A program made the position numbers and the translations under genes. A stretch of 64,000 bases of DNA from positions 24,869,052 through 24,933,051 of the forward strand of contig OX344755.2 in NCBI GenBank assembly GCA_947034885.2, read 5' to 3'. The notes beneath the pieces were generated by a model, which made no database searches, was not told the DNA's origin, and was given only the letters and a program-made list of their open reading frames with translations. The DNA is from Thuidium tamariscinum. Lineage: Eukaryota; Streptophyta; Bryopsida; Hypnales; Thuidiaceae. Shown here piece by piece: positions 23,793 to 36,100 of the stretch (positions are counted from its first letter, which is position 1; every line of letters starts with the position of its first letter).

Positions 23793-25529
23793 AAATTAAA
23801 AATTAAAAATTATTTATTTATTTTTAAACCATCAATCTAGCATAAATGAAAATTCTTTAATTGCACTACTACCATGTATGCAATCTCCAAACCTTTTGGA
23901 AACTTGAATTTTTGTGGAGCCATTTTCAAATTTCAAGGGGCACCAATAGTTTTTCAATTGTTGAATGAGAAGTTGACATTTTGTTGGTCCAAGACCATGT
24001 GTGGACCTCAATTCCACCTCCAAGAGCTTCATCTCCTTCAATTGTGCAATACTCAAGAGAGATGCCTAAACTAAGAACAAACAATGTTGATTGACCCCTT
24101 TAGTTATTTCATTTGTCTTTTACTTGATGAATGCATAGATGGAAGAGGAACTACTACTTGTCATTGTTTTGCTAGTACCAAACAACAATTGAAAGCCAAT
24201 TTTGACCAATTTGGAACACTACAAAGTACAATAGGAAGATCATTTTTGGAAAGAAAATTAAGGTCAACATGAAAATAATTTTAGAACATAGGGAGTACAT
24301 TTAAACTCAAACATGGTTTAAATGGCTAATTTGAACTAATAAACAAACAAAGTTGGACCAAATGGCAATGAAACTAGTGGCCTTTAGAAATTTATATCAA
24401 ACTCAAACAAATACAATTAGAATCCAAACATCAATATTTCTTAGGCATGCAAACCATTGGAACCTCCATAATATTTAGTAACCAAAATTGAAGAAATTAA
24501 TTCCATTCCAAACAAATCATGGAAACTACTCAAATGAATTAAAGGTATAGGAATGGATTCTCTACCTTCAAACTTCCATAACAATACTATTAATCAAGTA
24601 TAAACACCCCACATGCAAAACTAGAAGAACATTACATTTTGAAATGATGAGACCTATTACTAAGGTTGTTTGCCAAGAATGATTCAATTTTTGAACCAAT
24701 AAATGCATTTTAATTTATATCACCATCAAGCTACCCTAGCCTCAAAATTGTTCACCAAAGACATCCAACTTTGGTTAACGTAGAGAGCATGTCATTGATA
24801 TTTAACATCCAATGAATTATAAGGCACTTTCCTGTTGTGTAGGACAAAAATAAAAGTATTCATCCTTGGAAAGTAGAAAGTAGAAATCTTCTACAATACT
24901 TGGACTTCAAATGAGTTCTTTAGTTTCTTTTTATATCAATGATTCCCAAGGTTTTAGAAAAGATGATTTTCACATTGATCCACATATAGGAGAGGGCTTT
25001 GAAATTGCCCAAGCTTTTGCAACCGTCCAATAGGAGGCTTTGAAATGGAACTTGATTGTGAGTCAATGAACTTCCAATTACATTAAAGCATGATAAGAGT
25101 TTGTTTTTTCCTTCTTCAATGGATGGTTTCAGGGCCACAAAGGCTTCATTCTTAACCGAGTGAGTGAAATAAGACTTGGGTGTTGGAACTGGCTTCTTAC
25201 AAGCGTTACAAAATCTGAAATAATGATTAATTCAAGTATTCACTTAAGCTTTAGGAATGAATGCATTTAGAAACCACCTTGATTACTTTTTACATGTTGC
25301 AATGCTAGTTCTTGAACAAAGTCAAATTTATTTCCAAACTGTGCATGTATGAGTTTTCATGGCCTACTGATCACACTAGGGCACTATGCCAGATTGTATT
25401 TGAAAATTCATAACTAATTCAGTAATGCTTCAAAAAATATGAAACAACTTGTGTTAGATTTCTAGAATATTTTTCTTTGACTGAAAAATAAGTTCAAAAT
25501 ATTTGCATCATAAGAAATACATGAAAAAG
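23793..25529. other. AT-rich spacer downstream of TOR
   Basis: No recognisable gene. The sequence near 24285 (ATAGGGAGTACATTT) resembles an isolated end of a Stowaway-like element. Confidence 0.4.
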
Positions 25530-26713
25530 GGCGATCAGCTCTTAAATGAGCAGTCCTCCCTTAACCCCGGCTCTAGAAGAACAAGTCGCTTTACTGCAAA
25601 TATAAAGACGTGCTTCAAACCAAAAATTGTGCCCTTTGCAATGATGTAGCAAGTGGAAAGGACTGAGTCGCCCAAGTTCGAATTTGTATGATGTGGTTCA
25701 GCACAATATTCGGGTCACTGCTACCAACGGAAAAGTTTACAAGCTAGAATTTGTACAGAAACAGGAGATACGGTCTCAAAGGGCTTCTCATGTACACGGG
25801 AGACAAATCTCACTACTGCCTGATTTCATGACTATCAGTTACCACCGGCAAGATCCATTGTGATGTCAAAGGAATGCCGCAAAGGAATGTTTGTAGAGAT
25901 CGCTGTTGTCACATACTTCTTACAACTTCTAATGAAGTGATAGCCTTCTTGGCCTAATGTGCTGAAGTTGGATTTCCTAGAAAGCCTGCAACACAACCAA
26001 GCAGCCAAATCTGATTAATCTACATAATTGTTGTCAGCTTTCCACACTTACGCACTTGAAACCATTCAGATAAGGCATACCTCTTCACTTTCCAGGCAGA
26101 GAAAATAAGTATTGAATTCAACTCCAAAAAAAACGACTCTGCATTCGGGATAAGATAGATTCAAATCGAATGCAACGTACGAAAAGGTGTCTTACCAAGT
26201 GAGTAAGCTGATCGTTGCGAGATAATTAGATTAGGGTGTGCTGCCATGATGAGAGGCCAGAATCTGTTTTCCCATTGACGACCACACACGGGACAGGCCT
26301 TATACTCACGCGTCCCAGTTAACACGGCAGAGAGCACTACTGCACACTCCAATCTATCGGCTCCGATCGTTGCATGAGCCTTCAAGTCGGTGGGCTCAGC
26401 ATTAAATACCATCTTGGCCTGCCGAGCTTGGTATGAATGCGGTTTATCTGTGCGGATAGCAAATCCAGCACATTTTCTCCCCATTGAGCGGCACCAAGTT
26501 GTAGATACACAGCATTGATGTATGTGCCACAACCGTCAATCTCAGTGCCCCGGATGAATACTTACGCAAGTAATTCGGGAGCAGATATTAACGTAAGAGA
26601 GCGTATGGTGTAGCCAAACTGCTGTGCCATATTACGTTGACTTGTAGAGTATTGATGTAATTGTAGAGGGGCATAAAATGCCTTCAGAATCATATGGTCA
26701 CCTTCAGCTGGCT
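25530..26713 (-). other. Long, probably spliced 3' untranslated region of TOR (or a small overlapping transcript)
   Basis: Gene-like base composition continues for about 1.2 kb past the TOR stop and then falls to AT-rich spacer near 25.5 kb. Good splice sites occur on the minus strand: donor TTGC|GTAAGT after 26566, donor CTTG|GTAAGA after 26196, and acceptor TTGTGTTGCAG before 25985. The acceptor of the middle exon is not certain. Open frames run through 26747-26562 (61 codons) and 26532-26161 (123 codons, with a CPVC motif), and I do not recognise either. They could be chance frames in a 3' UTR or part of a short separate gene. TTTATT on the plus strand near 25326 would read as AATAAA for a polyadenylation signal. 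Confidence 0.4.
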
Positions 26714-27126
26714 CTACCAGAACGGGCACCACCTGCCATATCAGCAAGTATCATAACAACACGAGCCATATCAGAGAGAGAAAGTAGGTTAAATTGAATC
26801 TTCATCAAGATAAAACAGTTTATCAAGCTATGGAGAGACCGATGGCCTAGATAACAAGAAAGCAAAAAAGATATCGAGATTACTTACCCGACATAACTCT
26901 GGCAAAGATTTTCATGGGACATAGCTTGTGTAATCAGTTTCTGAACCTGGGTCTTGACATTTAGACCAGGCTCAATTTCCCGGCCATCGCCTCTAGGGTC
27001 AAGCATGTGTGAGGCAGTGTTGGTGGGCATGAAATCATGGCCGGTTAGTTTTTTTTTCATACGCTCCATTACAGTCACTGCTCTCTCATTCAGAACTTCA
27101 TTAGCATCCCCGAGCTGGCCCACAGC
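26714..27126 (-). other. TOR: TOR exons 53-54: C-terminal linker and FATC tail (residues 2447-2531)
   Basis: Exons are 27126-26888 and the coding part of the last one, 26732-26714. Exon 53 contains [12 protein letters not shown] and [17 protein letters not shown]. The intron splits the Gly codon before the final WCPFW and stop. The two FATC cysteines that form a redox-sensitive disulphide in yeast TOR1 are both present, eight residues apart. Only six codons including the stop lie beyond the last coding junction, so mis-splicing here would remove the aromatic tail that is essential for TOR activity in other organisms. Confidence 0.95.
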
Positions 27127-30100
27127 CTGCAAGAGCAAAGACGATAAAACGATATCCTACTCGATCAAAGGAAAGTAACACAGAAAATTCTAGAGGATAC
27201 GGAAAAAGAATATACAAAACATAAAATGACAACTTAAGTGTTACTAAAGATAAATGATCATCTTAAAAGCATTCCATATCTGCATCCTCCAACAAGTTAC
27301 CAAACTCTACTACCCTTCAGAACTAATCCTATAGGTTGCAGGGGTAAGCTTGTGTCGAAGGGAATTAAAATCAAGCTATACAAGCGACTCAGCGTTACAA
27401 AACAATAAGTATTTTTAACATCAAATCTGAAAATTGCCGGAGTATAATCAAACCTGAAGCAATTCTTTCTCGCGTACACCACGTTGCGGTGGAGAGGGAA
27501 GGTTCGAGATTCCGTTGCCTTCATCTGGATTCCCAGTTGCAGCATTCCTGCCCTGACCAGGCACGTGAGGTACCTCAGGTAATGTGAAGAGTCGCCAATT
27601 AATCAAGGGGTCATGTACAAAAGCTTCCATCATTGCCATCACACTGTCTTTGTTTGTCCTCAATACTTGCATAACACTCTCGCACGTGGACCGGAAGTTC
27701 CCTTCTATTCCGCTAACCTCCATTGCTTTCACAAGCATGCGAGTGAGTCTGAACGGCACCTGATCATATGAAATGCAAATAAAATTCAGAACTAGAATCA
27801 CATAAATACGATCATAGCACAGGGCGATTCAAAGCAAGATAAAATATCTAAAAACAAGCACCAAAAAGGAATAATAGAACTACGGCAAAGAATCACCTTC
27901 TCAGGAAACTTTTCACGATTCATGGAAGCTTCAAAGCAGTCACCAAAATCGATATGCAGTATCTTCCCACTGCAATGGTACCATCATTACAACATTAATC
28001 TCGAGTGTAACCCCGCCATATCCATAAGATCTAGCAGGTAATTGAAGCCTCCAACAAGCGAGCTAAATCAACCTGTACAATTACTCGCTCACTCATTCTT
28101 GAAGAAGATGAGACAGGACCATAGGACAACTGTACCTGTGACGGTCCAACATCAGATTGCTAGGATGTCGATCTCCAAGCCCAAGTAGATAACCGACCTG
28201 CCAGTAAACCAGAATTAAAATGTGGAGCTGTGTCGAGAAAGAATCAATTTGACGACATGTGCAGGCGTCGGTGCATATCGATAAGCATGACGAAGAAGCT
28301 TTAAACCATGCACAAACTCAAACAACCACAGCGACATATCATATTGCAATTGAAATCTAAATTGTGAATAAGAAAGTACAGACCATGCTCATGACAGCCA
28401 AACTGCGCGTGTAATTCGTCCGGCGGTCTAGCCAGACCTCAGAGCTCCTGCTTTTCAACCACAGAACCTAAAACAAACAGCCACACCAAAACCTTGAGAA
28501 GATGGATACATAAACAGATAACGAAATTATTACAAGAAAAGATTAAAAATTAAAAAAACATAAATACAGAAAACTAGGAACACTCAGGCCAGGAAAAAGT
28601 ATAACCACAGAAGGTAGTCAGAAAGAAGAGAAAACGATACCTTCGCAAGATCGTTTCCAGGAGAGTTTTCCAAAGCGTGCTCAAAAACTTCAACCTTCGC
28701 CATAAGTGTGAGCCTTTCATAGTCAGGAGCCAAAGCCAGCATCGTTCGGTGTTCCATGTTGACAGCTATCTGCGTGGTTGACAGAAATTTAGATGCGAAA
28801 TTCAAGAACCACAAGCAACTTTTGTAGTTAAATTGCAGATTGTAAAACATCAAGCTATGCAATAGGACTACATATGGACCATTAGAAAACATCACAAACA
28901 CCTAAAACTCGCAGAACCCAAAAATCTGCTACGCACCTTGCGGGCTTCACGGTATTCGCGGATAAGGTGATGAAGTGTGTCGCAATTTGGTACCCAGCCA
29001 ATGAGACCGCTGTTGGGTGAGAGTGGGATAACCGCATATCGTTGAATTGATAGATCTTTTTCTGCTGTGAGTCGAGAATTCCCCAACAATGTGTTGACCA
29101 ATCCAAATAACTGCGGAGGTCGACCAAGGAATTCACCACTTCATATTAAGGAGACGAAGCGATAGTCAAAAGGCTTCAAAGCAAAAAGCCATGAGGTGGT
29201 GAGATGATGAGAGCTATTCCAAGCATCAATATGAGATCCAAGGCGACAGTCAGACAGCCATACCTGCATGACACGCTCATCTTGACGCAAGTCCTCGTGT
29301 CCCTTGAGAAGAAAATCATAATTTTCTCCATCCTCACCATGGATAGTCAATCTCCTCGGCCTCTGTTTAGAAGAGATGACAACAAGTTGGGGGGAGAACC
29401 CTGCAATCTTAACAATGGGCGCAGCTGTTGCATACCAAATATATAGGGTCATCAGTATTTACGATCATCTGTCAAGATATCGCCTTCATCCACTATTTTC
29501 CAAGAAGTGTGAAAGGAAATAATAATAAAGGAGTGATTTTGTAAAGTAACTGTTGGCTTCTGACTCTCAGTATGTCCTCAATCCAAACCCACTAACAGTT
29601 GAATATTAAATTCCCTGATGACTTCGCTCGAATAAAGCGAAGGAAGCCAGAGAACGATTGTATGCACCATCGAGGATGACAAATCAAACAATCATGAAGC
29701 ACAAATCGAGAATCTAACCTGCTTTGTATGTTCCAGGAACAGCAAGCTCCAAATGTGAAGCTTCTAAAAGCTCAGGTGACACAGACTGCTCTCAACACAA
29801 TAATAGATGGTTAGAAATTTAGAAGTCAGAATTACTCTGACAGTACCGCAGCACGTTGCACTACAATCAAAGAGCATCGTTCAACACAACAAGCAACATT
29901 GGAGAATCCAGAGCCAATAGAAAGAAAATCTATAAGCAGAAAGGTCAAAGAGGTACCTGAAGCTCTAAAGTTGTCAGGCTAGGAAGCTGCTTGTTGATGC
30001 GCTTGAAGACATGATAATAAAGATCCCAAGCCTAGAAGACATGTTCGCATGTTTGTGAGAGAGAGGCGCAAGTTGTCGGCAACTTACCCAGAAACAGTTC

Positions 30101-33100
30101 TGGAAATCACATGAATAATAAAGGAGATGATAAGGCACATGTTGCTCTATTACCTGAGTAAGTTCTGCCTCCTTGCCAGTCCGCCGATACTTCACGCAGC
30201 ATTCATTAGCCTCTGCAAGTTCACGTCCATAGTTCTGGACGAACTGTTGTTCCTTAACAGTCACAGGACCCTCACGTTCGAGTAAAGTATGCAAAGGTTG
30301 CAAGCACTTAAACATGGCCCCAACATTCCTTTCTCCAAAATATAATCGACTGGCTTCCTCAAGCGCTTCATGCCACATCTCATGCCAAAGTATTGCTACA
30401 CGTATCAGCTCCTTCGAGACAAGTTGGGCCTGCACAAATCATTTGGACAGCATTTAGTGCTATTGTCCAGCTATTCTGCATCCATGAACAGAAAATCAAA
30501 ACCACGATGTGGATAGAAAAGCATGTGCCACTCCATTTACAGCATCAGTGAGAAGACAATCCCTGCTCAGGGATAGATAATAGAAATATACTCTGGGAAG
30601 AATAGAACTAATCCTGAAGCCCTGCCCAGCGATTATATCGCTCTTCAATGCATCAGATAGCAGAATGCTCCTAAACAGGCTGGGACGAGAGGTGAACAGG
30701 AGACGACTACAAAATGATACTGGAAAGGATTACCTGATCAACAAGTATTCCACTGTGTTGGCGTACTTGATCAACCACATCTTGAGCAGACTTTTGCCTC
30801 AGCTTACTGATGGATTTGCACGCCACTAGCAGCGGATACATTAGTGCCTGCAAGATGAGAGCAACACATCAAGAGCAATAACGCAACGAGATTACACGTT
30901 ACGAAGTTAAATGCTATCCAACTAAAATAGAAACACTGGATGAAAACTAGATTCCATGAGATAGACGGGCTTCAAATTACGACATGAGAGGGAGGCAGGG
31001 CAGCAACCAGATGCGCACGTCTAGGCAAGCTAAATCAGGACGACTGAAAAAATCTAGTTGTCCAACAGTGCTTTCTTGGTAAGGAAAGTGATGATACCTG
31101 AGGATGACTTTTACCAATCCGCACAAGAAGAGTGTGAATGAGTGCACGGACCGCAGGGGTGTTGGAATGAATGCGAGCAATTATTTGAGGGAGCACAGCT
31201 AACCATGTCTCAACTGTTACCATATCAAAGCCCTTCTGCAATGCATCTTGCACTTCTCGTGAGGCACCATGATAGAACCAGAGAGTGAGAAGTCTCAATA
31301 TATCCTGTTGAAAATGGAGACCGATATGGAATCAGCAACCGGCATATACCCAATGTAGATGGCAGTGAAAGAGGGAGCAATCCAGGAAAGGAAACCAGTA
31401 ATAACAAGAGTAAGCCAGCAGACATCCGTAGCAAGGAAAAAGATGTGCTTCATGAGTTGATGTCAACCTGTAGACAGCCATCACCACCATTGTCTGCTGC
31501 GCCATTGGCAATTGAGCGAAAGTAACCAGTAATAGCCAAAACCACATGACGGCCAGCAGCAGGGTGCTGACCCCGTGAGGTGTAGTGTTGTATAAGTGCT
31601 GTATTAAAGAGTGCCCATTTGTGCCATGCCTTTGCCCATGTACTGGCACATTGAGTTGCATTTAACAAGTCTTTGAGAATGCCTGCCAGGTCATAAGATT
31701 GATTTTATCATACCTCCTAAATCTATAACAACGCTTTGTGATAATTGAGTGAGCATGCAGTTATAGCGTATTACAAATCCAACAGAATTCTATACACAAT
31801 TAATACAAAAAGGATAAGAAACAAGGATTCTGAAGCAACCATCCACTGGCAGATTACCTCGTACAGACTCATCATCCAATGCAGGGTTGAGATGCCACCG
31901 CCAAGCACCCAGCTTTAAGTGTACACGTGCTAGAAGAGGCGCACCCCCAACGGTCTGGCTAACATCAGGAGGTTGGTTTGGCATAAATATTACGGCATTT
32001 GCTGAAACTGTATTTTGCTCTGTTAAATCCACAGCAATGTCCTGTTGAAGAAAAATGCTTAGCAATCAGCAATCTAATAAAGAAACTATTTTTAAGAGAG
32101 TAAAACTCGAAGACTGCCGACAACAAAACTGTTGAACAGAGAACGAACCTGAAGACGATCAAATGCATCTCGCCTGTGACTGTCATCACCGAGAGACCAC
32201 TGATACTTGTAGTACGCCAGCATAACTTGGGGTGCACTCGTAAATGGAAGGTCATCACGTGGACTCTTGTCATCAGGGTCATACTATCATGCAGGAAAAA
32301 CAATCACAAATACTTAGAAACAACAGTCTTCCTACGAAAATGAAGTTGTGATAAGCAAATCGATTTTACTCGACCCTCTGGGACCCACGAAGTATGAAAT
32401 TGGGATTCGTTCGTGGGAGGACAACTTGGATTTGATAGACGTGAGTAAGGAAAGTCAACCTGAAGAAGTTTCACGAGTGTAGCTCGCGCTTGACGGTCTC
32501 GCCCACTTTTGCGACATAAGGAAGCAAACTTGAGCCAGGTTTCCATATCGTCAGTTGGAGGCAGCACCAACGTCCGAACAGCGAGAAGCGATTGCCAAAC
32601 CTGAACACCAATATCTGTCCGTAAGTGGTCGTATCCTGCACTTCCTACGTGAAACTTTGTCCTGCTGTAAAACAACTTGAACTTACAGTTCTAGAAGCAA
32701 GTTGAGGCAATAATCCAGTAAGACCCACCTCAACTTTCCGCTTCGTGCCACTCATTCGATCCCGCCACATCCTTCGTATTAAATCAGCACGGGCATCTGT
32801 TTGTTGCAATGTAAGGTACTCTATAACCTGCTCATAGAGTGTATAAAGGCAGTTACATGTGATAAGTACATATTAAAAAGATTAATCAACAACCTCCATC
32901 GAAGTCCAAGCACTGAACACTCTAATCAAGAAGGTGCAGAGTAAGTTCCAGCAATAAAGCACAGTGTAACAATAATTCTCAGTTTCTCACCTCTTCGAGC
33001 TCAGAGAGTTGTTGCACACGGACCATATTGCTGTACGCCCTGTCATAACTTTCCAGGACCTGTCCGGCTCATGCGAGCAGGAATTGATTAAGACCATAGG

Positions 33101-36100
33101 TGTGATACATTAGCAGAACAAAAGACAACGCAATGACGGTAACAGAAAGTTCTTCAACTAAATGAATATTCGGTAGTAAAGAAAGCAGGTTTATAGAGTT
33201 TACAATAGTCAACGTCGGATTCAGGGACCCTCGTGACAAAATAAAGAGCTAATTCAGTCAACAAGCAAGATTCACTACCACTGTAGACGATATTCATCAT
33301 GACCTGCAGCAACACTCAAATTATCTTCCTAAATGTTATGAATAACTAATGCACGAAGTCGTTTCCACCACAGGTAATATACTTTAAACACCTATGCAGC
33401 AACTCTAAAAATTCTTACCAGTGCAGCAAGCTCTGTGGCCAAGCAGTTACGTGCTCTCTTCACACACTCCGTAGCTTCCTCAATCCATTCACTGAAGGAT
33501 TTTGTATCTACAGCCCTCGAAGACTCAGGTTGATCCTGACAACCAATTCAAGAAATACTGAGAGAGATGTAAAAACCAAGAACATTTTTACCACCGTAGA
33601 AACATGATATCGTAAGCTACGTTAGACTTGATGCTTACTGCATTACTCAAGCTGTCTGCGCTGCGCCGTACACAAAGAACAGCCTTGAAGAAGGCACCAT
33701 CACTCGCTCCATTGCCGCTCCCACTAGTATTCAGAGTAGGCAAATGAACTTGAGTGTCGATTCCTCCATCTAAACACTGAACGTACTTCTCCATTTCGTC
33801 CCAGTTTCCCATATTCCACGCAGCACTAGCAGCCTGGAAAACGGAGAATCCCAAACCAATACTCAGGAAATAGACCGCGCTTTACATCAAAATAAGCTGC
33901 GGACACAGAAATTTGAAATCCTGGAACCCGCATTATAACACACAGAAACAGAAACAGAAAAAGCATGGCTTAAACCTCGACTCGATATAACAGCTACATC
34001 GAGGGATTAAAAAGGAGACAATTCAGGATTTAGATAAAAACCATTGGTGCCATTTCAAGGCATCGAGAAATTTCCGTAGCTGCCCAACTCTCTCGACATA
34101 AAATGCTCAGCTCCTCCCACCTAGCAAGTGCTGCCAAACACCGCATTCTTCCTGCAACAAATACTTCTGAATTTCTCAAAACTCTCTACAAACAAAAGTA
34201 GTGCACTATGAGGAAATTCCAAAGCAAAATTGTATCAAATTTGCATATTAAAACTGCACAGTCAAGTTCTGATTTATTGATTGTCTACCTCCCACAGGTG
34301 TACGCAATGAAAAGCATTATATGCTATACCGGTATTAGCATTCAAAACACTTCAAAATCAAGAAAGCACATGAACCTAGCCACTAACCTAAAGTAGTTGA
34401 CTGTAATTCATCTGGGTTCGATTGGGCTTGAATAGCCTTTTTCTTATAGGCGTCGAGAGCCAACTCCCAGTGCTGAAGTTTTTCATACCTGCATAAGCAT
34501 CCAGACCGTGAAATCAGTGGGTTTCAAAAATCAATGTACAATCTAGGATTCAATATCATCATTTCAAACACTCTGAGCAGTTCGTCAACCCAAAGGTCTG
34601 ATAAGAGAGAAATAACTGGCATGCTACAATGAAAGCCATAATATGGGCCAGCATACGTAAGAGATAATACCATGACTCCTTGAGTTCCACTCTCAAGTTT
34701 TGCCGTGCGTATGTCAGAATCCCCATAGCAGCCTGCAAGAAATACGAGAGAATCGTTTGGCCCACCAAGTAATCATCCAAAATAGTATTTCTCAGACGTA
34801 GGAAAAAACTCAGAATCTTTGTAAGAGAGGGTGTTTCTTTAGCCTAAAAACGAAAACTGGGACGAACGGAACAGTGATTGCACACCTCATGCTGGTTCAA
34901 CTGATTATTAATATGGATCAAAGCTTCAACAGCTGAGACAGGCTGAGGTTGGGTTTCCACGGTCATGGCCTGGACCGATTCAAACTCCAGAGACTGTGCT
35001 CCTTCAAATTCCATCTCTTTGTAGTGCAAAGCCTTCGCATAAGCATGGCACTGGTGCAGAAGCACTCCAACGATTAGTAAAATTATAAACCAAATAAACA
35101 CAAAAAATACTCCCCACACAATAATGTCGTACGCCTGAGCACTGTAGATGCTAAAAAACCCTACCTTCTCTGCAAGTTGACCAAGTGTTCGAATGTCAAT
35201 CGGAAGTGGTTTCTCATCATGCTCCATGAACTCAGCCTGATACGATGAAACGACTCAATTGCACACATTATCAGCAATATAAACTCAACACTAGCCCATC
35301 AAATAAGAGATGAAATGTAGCATGTCTACATTTGAAAGAATTCAACATGCGCGCAAGGTAAAACCTTTCTAAATCGTTATCAAAGAGCATGCCCCTTTAA
35401 TGTTTCGTGGTCTTTATCAAGGCATGACCAAGTCAGCATGCCTATAGAGCATGCAATATCTTATTGTGTTTCATGCAAGCATGACGGGAATAGTAAAACT
35501 CAAAACTCAAAACTACTCTACGCTGCAAATATAGCAACACAAATCAGATGAAATTTAAGAAAACGTACCAGATTGAGCAGGGTGGCCAGAATCTCAGGGG
35601 GGATGTTGGGTGAAGAGAAGGCATTAACTAGACTCCTCACCAACTGCTCCTGGTGCTGGGTATTTAGTTGTGACCAACAGCTAACAAAACCGGCAGTAAA
35701 TAACTCCCGAGCAACAAAAGGCTGCACCCAACCAGAGCATGTGTCATGCGAAATGAGGATAGCAATCAGAATTTCAGATCTAATCAAGATGATGAACACA
35801 ATTAAGATCGATCAAGTCGTATGAGTCTAGTTATTGATCTAGAAATGACTAGCCTGGTACATATTGAATAATGCAATAATTACAACACAACCTGACGACA
35901 GACTTGTGACTACATAAATGTTACGTCCTAGAAAGCATGCAAAAGTTTTAAATCCACTTCGTAAGCACTCACTTGTAATTGCGCAAGGCCTGCACAGGTA
36001 CGTAGTGGGCGAGACGGAGATTCCTTGAGAAGCTCTACACTGAAATGACGCATCCACTCTGCCCAATCCTCTTTTGTACTTCTTTGTGAAGACTCCCATG

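Noticed and set aside
23832-24272. Cluster of frames of 60-75 codons on both strands
   Set aside because: They overlap each other on opposite strands in AT-rich DNA and show no conserved motif. They look like chance.
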